DNA of 64,000 nucleotides from Angiostrongylus vasorum (Eukaryota; Nematoda; Chromadorea; Rhabditida; Metastrongylidae): the NCBI GenBank assembly GCA_018806985.1, contig JADANN010000401.1:1302001-1366000 (forward strand). The letters run 5' to 3'. The position numbers and the translations under genes were made by a program. The stretch's first letter is position 1. The number at the start of each line of letters is the position of its first letter. Below the pieces are notes generated by a model that searched no databases, was not told the DNA's origin, and was given only the letters and a program-made list of their open reading frames with translations. Below, piece by piece: positions 57,006-64,000 of the stretch.

Positions 57006-58699
57006 TGAATGTTCTCTATAAAGCTTTCAATAAATCAACGAAATTCAAACAGAGCGGTCTACTGTACTCTCGCCACACTTATGTGATCGACTGAATTAAA
57101 TGCTTTTCGACACTCTGCTTACATTAGCTATCCTTCATTCATCCACTGTTGTCAATTCTGTTTACGATGACTCAGTTGAAGAATTTACAAGCGGCAGATA
57201 GTGAGCAGATTAGACGACAGCTGCGATGTATCGTGGAGAAGGTCACCCTTCTTGAACACGGTCTTGATAGTTTTTGCACTGAGTGGGAACCTCGTATTAT
57301 GAAATGTAACAGGTGTCGAATTATTGTATTGGCGACTAGTGGGATGCTATTGGTATGTTAGGGTACTATCTTTCTTGGACCGGATGTTGTAACATTTTTC
57401 ACCGACGAAACAGCATGTTAGATTTCAGAAAGATGAACCGGTGAGATGACACATTCGTCCTCCTTTATTTCATATAAGAAGGAAGACATAGCTATTAAAG
57501 AGACCCGAGTTCCAATTGCGAATGATTTCCTCCGTTGCCTTTCTGAAATCTGCAACTGTTCCGCCTGGATGGCGGCGTGTGACCATCTTGGTCTTGTAAT
57601 TGGTGAAGTTTTGGTGGACTTCGGAAATGCATTTCCCAGGCTTTGCAGCTTCGACTGTTGCTGGTGCTCTTCTCCGTTTGTGATTTTCTTTTATCGCCTT
57701 CCTGCGTTGTTTTGCACGCGTGGGGGAAGTGGGCGATTACCTGTGGCTAGTGCGATTGCACGCTGGCGTGTCAGCTCGAATGATTCTGAAGTTCGGCGTA
57801 TCTTGGTGACTTTCCAACACCCAGCTTCTTTGCGGCTAGCGTGACAATTTCGAGTGAGTCTGTCGCACTCCGTTTCGATGCTAATAGTCTAAATACATCC
57901 CAGTTCATGGTGGTTGTGGGATATCAATTTTTGAGCTAAGCGGCATTCTCTCCATTGAGCTAGGAATGGAATCTTACACGACGGAGGTGATCGTGTGATC
58001 CCGTTCAGAATTTTGCAACGATATCGATTATTCAGAATCTTCGATTTATGTCTATTTCGTTATGGTTCTCTCCGCTGGGAGACTCTCATGCCAAACGTTG
58101 AGAGCGGAGCTTCTGGAATTGTGAAAATTACCATGGATGGTGTTGGTCTTTGTGATAAACTCAGATTGCCCTTCACCCTACTCGTTCCGTTCTAATCCGC
58201 GCGTCCCAATGTGACGTCTTTAGACGTTCTTCTGGGTCCAATCTTTGCGTTAAAATCTCCAGTGATTACCTCAAAGAATATATGGGCTTCTCCGTAGACC
58301 TTCTCCAGGCCCAAATAGAACGCTTCGATTTCTTCTTCGTCACAACTTGATATCAGCGCATAAACGACGAACATTATCAAATCCGGTATTGATCCACATC
58401 TCTTTAATCGCAAAAGTAGGATTCGGGTTGTTAGTTGTTCTGATGAATCGATGTTCAAGGCCAAACTCGTGTTTCCGAGGACGTCGATGGTGACGCCACC
58501 GGCATTGGCCGACCTCTCCGTCCTCCCATGTTTCTAGGAACTGCTCTTCAACGGTGTCATAGACAGCACTGGATGGCTGGCGTCTTCTCGTCTCAGCCAG
58601 TCCGACGACGTCGTACCTTATCCTTCTTGCCTGCTTGATCAAGTCCTCAACAGAAAGCTCAGATGCAAGTGGGCTGCATCATATAGATTATTAAGTGCA

Positions 58700-58800
58700 T
58701 CATAATGTTAACTTTTATTCACTGCCTAATACAGTTTTTCATGGCAAGGTATTACGTGTGGTACAACCACAATGATGCTGAGATATTTGTAAAATAAAAT
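58700..58800 (-). mobile_element. SINE family B tail fragment (reverse)
   Basis: AATGTTAACTTTTATTCACT, GCAAGGTATTACGTG and GATGCTGAGATATTTG; stops where a forward copy begins. Abuts the 5' end of RTE copy 5. Confidence 0.7.
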
Positions 58801-59275
58801 ATCAGTCCCGTGGACGGGAGAATGCTGATGGCGCTGATCGATAGAACTAGGTGAGAGACAGGCGAAACGAAGGACCCGCATGGTGTGATGGTGAACGCGT
58901 TAACCCCAGGAAAGGATAATAGCGCGTTCGTTCCCCACCAGAGACAACTGCGGTCCGTAGTTTTTCAAATATCTCAACATCATTGTGGTTGTATCACACG
59001 TAATACCCTGCCATGAAAAAATTGTAATAGACAGTAAATAAAAGTTAACATTGTGATTTCGACTACAGCCTCGGCTTAAATGGTTTAGTTGCCGATTTCG
59101 GCTGCCCAGATCAATCTCGTTGACGAGTGATTTGTGATGGCGCTGATCGATAGAACTAGCTGAGAGACAGCCGAAACGAAGGACCCGCATGGTGTGAGAG
59201 CGTTCGTTACCCACCGCAGACACCAGCGGTCCGAAGTTTTGCAAATATCTCAGCATCATTGTGGTTGTATTAAGT
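58800..59275 (+). mobile_element. SINE family B, tandem dimer
   Basis: Two forward units: head at 58870-58960 and again at 59165-59240, joined by the tail TTAACATTGTGATTTCGACT and leader CAGATCAATCTCGTTGACGA. The second head has lost about 40 bp between TGGTGTGA and GCGTTCGT. Confidence 0.85.
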
Positions 59276-59880
59276 CCATCGTTGTTTTAGAAAAAGACTT
59301 GTGGTGACCCACCGATTAATGAAGTCAATGTTTTTATTCACTCACGAACGTCTGGTACAGATTTATCGAACCCGAAGGGAATGAAGGGGGCGCAGGATCG
59401 GGCCAGCGGCCGGACCATAGTGCATTGCAGGAGATCTCTATAATCTCTATTTTAGGTTATACGCATCCAACAAGCTGTTTGCTGAAATAATTTCCCACCG
59501 ACCAGAAGCATTCCGTAGATCTTTCCACTATCTTCTCCTCTTGCAAACTCGAATAGAAATCGTTGAAGTTGCCCCTAACTGAAAATGTCGAGGCGGTGAG
59601 AACTACAAGTTGGCTATAGCAAAGATTTTTTCGTTGCGTCACTTTCATCTCGCTATGGTGGTTTCTTTTGTTTCCCTCAAATGGTTGAAAATTTTGTTGC
59701 AGCCTTCGAAGTTGTCAGGCTTGTTCACAGCCATAAAGCTTCCTTTTCCTTCTTAATCATCTCTTGTTCTGTGGTGGTAATCTTTCTAATATTATTATGT
59801 ATAATCGCTTGATTTTGAAATAACAGTGTTTAGTAATCAAAAATTCGTACCAGTGCCTTTAAGATGAGAATTTTTTTTAT
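59276..59880. other. Intergenic DNA, nothing firm
   Basis: 59330-59440 has words recalling SINE A/C heads (CGAACCCGAAGGGAATGAAG) but is too degraded to assign. Confidence 0.35.
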
Positions 59881-60250
59881 TTCATTTGACCCATCTTCAC
59901 GACTGCTCTGGGGGATCCCAGCACTTCTCACATTCAATTCGTTTCCTCGCATCCATCGTCCACGAAGATCTTCCAAGTTTTTACGTGTGGCTTCAATTAC
60001 TGATTGAGGATTTTCATTCCATCCTGAATGTCGCAGAATTCTGATCGAGCAGTTCTCCCTGGAGTCCTGAGATAATGGGGCTTGAACGTTCCCAACTGGA
60101 TTACAGAGAGTAATTTTTTCCCGGACAAGTCCGGTACCAATTTCCCGACCCCGGGGTGATGAGAGGCCTAGTTGGCCCGGAGCGGAATCGAACTAGCACC
60201 ATGCTCGTGATGACGGGCACTACCACTGTGCTGTCCATCTCTAGATAAGA
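59880..60250 (-). mobile_element. SINE family C (well preserved)
   Basis: CTCGCATCCATCGTCCACGA, CCTGAATGTCGCAGAATTCT, core complement ACCAATTTCCCGACCCCGGG at 60137, B-box complement GGAATCGAACTAGC, A-box complement CTACCACTGTGCTGTCC at 60220. The clearest tRNA-like head of the family. Confidence 0.9.
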
Positions 60251-61080
60251 ATCAAGTAGGATTAAGAGTTAATTCCCACCAGAATCTTAAGATTTAACTA
60301 CTTTAAGATATCTTAAGACGTTGATAGAACAGGATACAAAGCGACTTTCCATTCCTCATGATTTCCCATCCTACAGTTTCGTCGTCCTTCCTTTCAGAGA
60401 TCCAGACTTCCACAAAAGATAATGAGAGGAATGACTTTTATCATCAACTGGATCAGGTCTGGTCATTTTTCAGAATGTCCATATTTAAGTGTTTACCAAA
60501 CATCGAAAATATGCACTACTCCAGCCCATATGCTACAACGTGCATTGTTTTCAAATCATCTTATGCGAAAGTGGTTGTTGCTTTCAACCGAAATATTTGA
60601 CCTCATAGTTGGACATTAATAATTTCAAGAGACCGTTGTAATCGTGTACTTTTGCACAGAAATATTCTTACTCTATATAGAGGGAATTCCTTATGTTCTG
60701 CAACCCACGAAACCTATCTACCCACTTCTTCTTTGCACCACGGCTTATATTTCGAGTACGAAAGAAACTGAACATGTGGAATCTCGTCGAGACGATAGTG
60801 GTCTCTAATACAATGTTTTTGTTCGCATCTGCTCTCGCTATTTTGGAAATCCTGGAAGCCTTGATATTGTTGATATCGCTCTTAGTTTCTCATGAATTTC
60901 TCCCGTGAAGAAAGAAAACTAAAATGCAAGAATGCTTCGTGAATAACTAAGTTCGCGCTAAGGCGATAGAGCCATGTCATATCTTTATATTTTATATCTC
61001 CATCTTTATCTCGACTTTTCCGCCATTTCCTAATAGGAAAATTATCGCCTGTTGTCAAAGAAAGAACTCCGTTACGAATA
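60250..61080. other. Intergenic DNA, nothing firm
   Basis: Open frames of 65-80 codons without domains. One (60693-60908) ends in a strongly hydrophobic stretch but has no splice or start context. Confidence 0.35.
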
Positions 61081-61084
61081 TGCT

Positions 61085-61395
61085 GAAATTGCTAACTACA
61101 GCCTCAGCCCAACTGGGTTCGTTGCCGGTTTGGGCTCCCTAGATCAATCCCTTTGATGGGTTTTTGCTGATGGCGCTGATCGATAGAACTGCCTGAGAGA
61201 CAGGGGGAACAAAGGAAGCGCATAGTGTGGTGGTGAACGCATTAGCCTCCGTAAAGGGTAATGACGCGTTCCTTCCTCATCGCAGACACCTGCGGTCCCG
61301 AGTTCTGCAAATATCTCGGGATCATTGTGGCTGTATCAAACGTAATACGCTGCCATCAAACACTGCAATAGGCGGTAAATAAAAAAAGTTAACCT
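61085..61395 (+). mobile_element. SINE family B
   Basis: Leader TAGATCAATCCCTTTGATGG, head ATAGTGTGGTGGTGAACGC, B-box-like GCGTTCCTTCCTC, TTCTGCAAATATCTCGG and tail GTAAATAAAAAAAGTTAACC. Confidence 0.85.
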
Positions 61396-61575
61396 TAACC
61401 GTTTTATTTACAGCCTACTTCTTTTAATGGCGAGGTATATTGCGAAATATAACTTCAACGATGCTGAGATATTTGCAAAACTCCGGACCGCAGGTGTTTG
61501 CGGTGGGGAACGAACGCGCTATTGTCCTTTCCGGGGAGTAACGCGTTCACCACCACACCATGGGGGTCGTTAAAA
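61396..61575 (-). mobile_element. SINE family B, tail-to-tail with the preceding copy
   Basis: Reverse copy from TTTTATTTACAGCCTACTTC to CACCACACCATGGGGGTCG. The two tails meet at 61395, making an inverted repeat of about 170 bp per arm with almost no spacer. Confidence 0.85.
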
Positions 61576-62455
61576 AAAAACGTTGAATATGCTAATGTTC
61601 AACTCTCAACATTATTATTACGAAACTCTTTCATGATCTATTTTTTCTCGAAGACGTCATAACTCTTCCAGTCAACGCCACGACTGTATTCGCTTTCAAG
61701 AAAAAAACACTGAGATCGACAACGTAAAGAAAGGTCGATAAAGGCAGTAGCAAAAAAAAATTTAAGAAAGGTAAAAAAAAGACAGATTCAGAAAAACGAA
61801 GTCAAATGAATGTGCGGGTAATAATGGTTCCACTTTCTTTCTCATGGCATTTGAGCAAATTTTCCATCAATATCAATATCTTCTTCATTATCGTACTTTC
61901 GCTTTCTCCCACACTCCCAGTAGTTTACCGCCCCCTTCATGGACGGTATGCTGCAAGCGTACATTATCAGACTCATTACCCCAACAAGGTCAGCTATGTT
62001 GAAGAAGTTTCTGTATTCCAATTCAGAAGCTCAAGTAGGAGTAAATCTTTACCGTTTCAGACGCTGAAAAAACCACACGTGACTACATTCTCAGCAAGAT
62101 CTGTGCTTGTGGTACTAAAAGTCTAAGGCTTGTTTGTTCTCTTTTACAAACAGAATCGTAATAAGTAGCTCTGATTCACAAGAGCGAAAGGTAGTGCAAT
62201 GGCGACCATTTCGCTTAACAGCATCTGCTTGTCAGAGTTCACCAGAATTAACGATGTTCATAATTTTTTTCCAGATCTGTGCGGAGAAGGAAAATGAATG
62301 ACACACATTTTCCTCATATTTGGTGGTAAAACATTTCTGATATTAAAGCGCTTCTGCGCACTCGTCCATTCGTCCTATCACATTTTTTACTGCATTTTGC
62401 AAGAAAAGAAAAAACAAAGATTTTCGTAGTAGTCACATAGTGCGTTAAACATGCC
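61576..62455. other. Intergenic DNA, nothing firm
   Basis: Contains a 106-codon plus-strand frame (61806-62126) without recognisable domain or splice context; treated as chance. Confidence 0.35.
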
Positions 62456-62459
62456 CAGA

Positions 62460-62895
62460 TAAACATATAAACACGGTGGTGAACGCGTTAACCCCGGAAA
62501 AGTTAATAACGTGTTCGATCTCCACCGCAGACAACGGCGCTCCGGAGTTTTGCAAATATCACAGCATCATTATGGTTACATTTTACAATACGCCCTACCA
62601 TTAAAAAAAAGGCGTGGGCAGTAGGTAAAAAGAGAAGAGATTGTGATTTATACGACAGCTTCAGTTTAACTAAGTTCAATGCCGATTAGTGCTCGCCAGG
62701 TCAATCCTGTTGATGGGTGATTGCTGATAGCAGCAATAGGTCAACAACGTGTGTGAGAGATGGAGCGAAACGAAGGAGTCGCATGGCGTGGTGATGAACG
62801 CGTCTGCCACCGGAAAGGGTTCGATCCAACCGCAGACAGCAGGGTGCGGAGTTTTGCAAATACTTCGACATCACTATGGTTACATGACCACACAT
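62460..62895 (+). mobile_element. SINE family B, tandem dimer
   Basis: Two forward units: head 62472-62530 (GGTGGTGAACGCGTTAACCC) and 62775-62840 (GGCGTGGTGATGAACGCGTC), linked by the usual tail and leader (GTCAATCCTGTTGATGGGTG). The second has lost part of its head. Confidence 0.8.
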
Positions 62896-62999
62896 TTCTT
62901 GATTTCTTGATCGTTATACTGTTTTCAGGAACGCTTGAATGCTTTTGCTGTGTGTTGTTGAATTAGCTCAGTATATCTGTATTATGTAGCATCGTGTGT

Positions 63000-63250
63000 A
63001 GATCAGTGTCTGGAGATGCCCTTCAAAAAAAATGCATCTCTTATGGTTCGGTTCCGCGCTTTGACCTAACCAAGTCTTCCATTTCAATAGGTTACCAAGT
63101 TGGTTTCAGAAGTGTAGACGAGGACAAAAAACTGGCTTGATGGATTGGTAGGTCAGCGAAAGTGATTACATAGGCAAGATGTGTAATAAACTTATGCAAT
63201 ATATTACACCCTTAAAGACATGACCAACAGCTGGCGCTTTATCCACTAGT
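63000..63250 (+). mobile_element. SINE family A, strongly diverged
   Basis: TATGGTTCGGTTCCGCGC (B-box-like), AACCAAGTCTTCCATTTCAA, GGTTACCAAGTTGGTTTCAG core, GGATTGGTAGGTCAGCG, ending ATGACCAACAGCTGGCGCTT. Confidence 0.45.
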
Positions 63251-64000
63251 CTTCTATCAACCATCACGCTTATTTCATACCAGCTGCGCCGTATTTACTT
63301 CAAACGAGGACCACTTTTTCTGCTATCTTCCAACAGTGTGCTAAAAAATATTGTATCATATACCTACCCTATAAGGTAGCAAGTTAACTTAAGAGAGGTT
63401 CTTGACTCAAGAGGATTCTTTGCACTTTTATATCTAACCACAGCTACTTTCTAACATAGTCGATATGGTAACATGCAGCCGAAGCACCGTTGTCCAAATT
63501 ATCAGTGATTGATAAGAAATATAGCATTCCGGTTAAAGCAGCAAACTTTTTGATCTCAATTCAAATTTCATTGTTAAGAAGCACAACTTAGGGGAACATT
63601 GCACACATTGGTACATTACCCTTCAGTTATTATATAAAGCGTATAAACCATTCCGAGGATACGGTAGCTAGATGTCATTTCGGCCTACACGGTCTCTTCT
63701 ATTTGTTCCAACGAATCCTTTCATTTCTCCTGACGAGACGAAAGAAGGCTTTCATTGCTTAAATTCCTTTTACTGTGTTCAATATTTTGTTTGTCAAGAC
63801 AAGAAAGTGTTCTTTTCTTCCTCATCCTTTTTCCGTTCTCTCGATATCCAAGAAAGTCACATTCGGCGTGTGTTCATGTAGTTGCCATTGTGGCCATTAT
63901 CAACCGCTGAGACTTGCCACTGTGCTAGTTTTGCACCTCTGGGTTGAACCAACAACTGCCGTTTTCTAAGGAATCTAGTCATAGCATTGAAACTAATTCA
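63251..64000. other. Intergenic DNA at window end
   Basis: A 69-codon frame from an ATG at 63672 has no recognisable domain. A gene beginning here and continuing beyond the window cannot be excluded. Confidence 0.3.

Larger units (their letters stand above)
55195..58690 (-). mobile_element. RTE-type LINE split by later insertions (RTE copy 5)
   Basis: Minus strand: endonuclease 58642-58190 ([35 protein letters not shown]), connector about 57990-57560, early RT about 57440-57020, late RT 56250-56150 and 55845-55560 (MLTDFDNVNGKIQLRINPTK), C-terminus to 55195. Interrupted by a SINE A at 55855-56145 and by about 750 bp (56252-57005) holding repeat D and unassigned DNA. More diverged than copy 4. 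Confidence 0.75.

Noticed and set aside
60693..60908. Hydrophobic 71-codon open frame
   Set aside because: No signal for start or splicing; a single hydrophobic stretch in A/T-rich DNA is common by chance.
61806..62126. 106-codon plus-strand open frame
   Set aside because: No domain, no splice context, low-complexity flanks; within what chance gives in 64 kb.
5888..62895. tRNA-like heads (A-box and B-box) that could be called tRNA genes
   Set aside because: They recur many times attached to the same non-tRNA bodies and lack a proper cloverleaf, so they are SINE promoters, not tRNA genes.

Overview
The window reads as nuclear DNA of a strongylid nematode, most likely a hookworm relative (Ancylostoma/Necator-like). 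This is inferred from three things: the spliced genes resemble C. elegans families, possible trans-splice acceptors sit just upstream of start codons, and the RTE retrotransposon proteins are of the kind common in hookworm genomes. No bacterial gene, rRNA, genuine tRNA gene or CRISPR array was seen.

Four spliced host genes can be supported, all on the + strand. (1) At 5532 is a short gene whose first exon encodes a protein starting MWFE, the signature of complex I subunit NDUFA1; its last exon is uncertain. (2) At 15526-17444 is a three-exon gene for a small secreted C-type lectin. (3) At 24306-31248 is a 13-exon EEA-1-like gene encoding an N-terminal C2H2 finger, a long coiled coil and a C-terminal FYVE finger (1254 aa; all splice phases agree). 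(4) At 39387-52473 is a gene for a small secreted protein with three repeated Cys/Trp modules of the MIG-18/fibronectin-I-like type. Only its middle junction is unresolved.

Most of the rest is retroelement debris. Five broken RTE-type LINEs lie at 6.7-9.5, 11.2-13.8, 31.9-33.3, 52.9-55.1 and 55.2-58.7 kb. Penelope-like (PLE) material includes one element with a recognisable RT and a GIY-YIG-like tail at 50.06-52.3 kb, inside the last intron of the MIG-18-like gene. Several PLE 3' ends form inverted pairs. At least three tRNA-derived SINE families (called A, B and C here) are present in many copies, plus a family (R) of about 400 bp whose sequence also forms the 5' part of one RTE. Nearly every long host intron carries one or more of these insertions.

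The most interesting structural signals are: a hammerhead-ribozyme-like core at the 3' ends of the PLE copies, with compensatory changes in stem I; an inverted pair of PLE 3' ends with arms of more than 400 bp in an intron; a shared central core in SINE families A and C that have different tRNA-like heads; tandem and tail-to-tail SINE B dimers; and an unexpectedly high share of AAG splice acceptors in the host genes. All similarities were judged by eye; no alignment, folding or database search was run.
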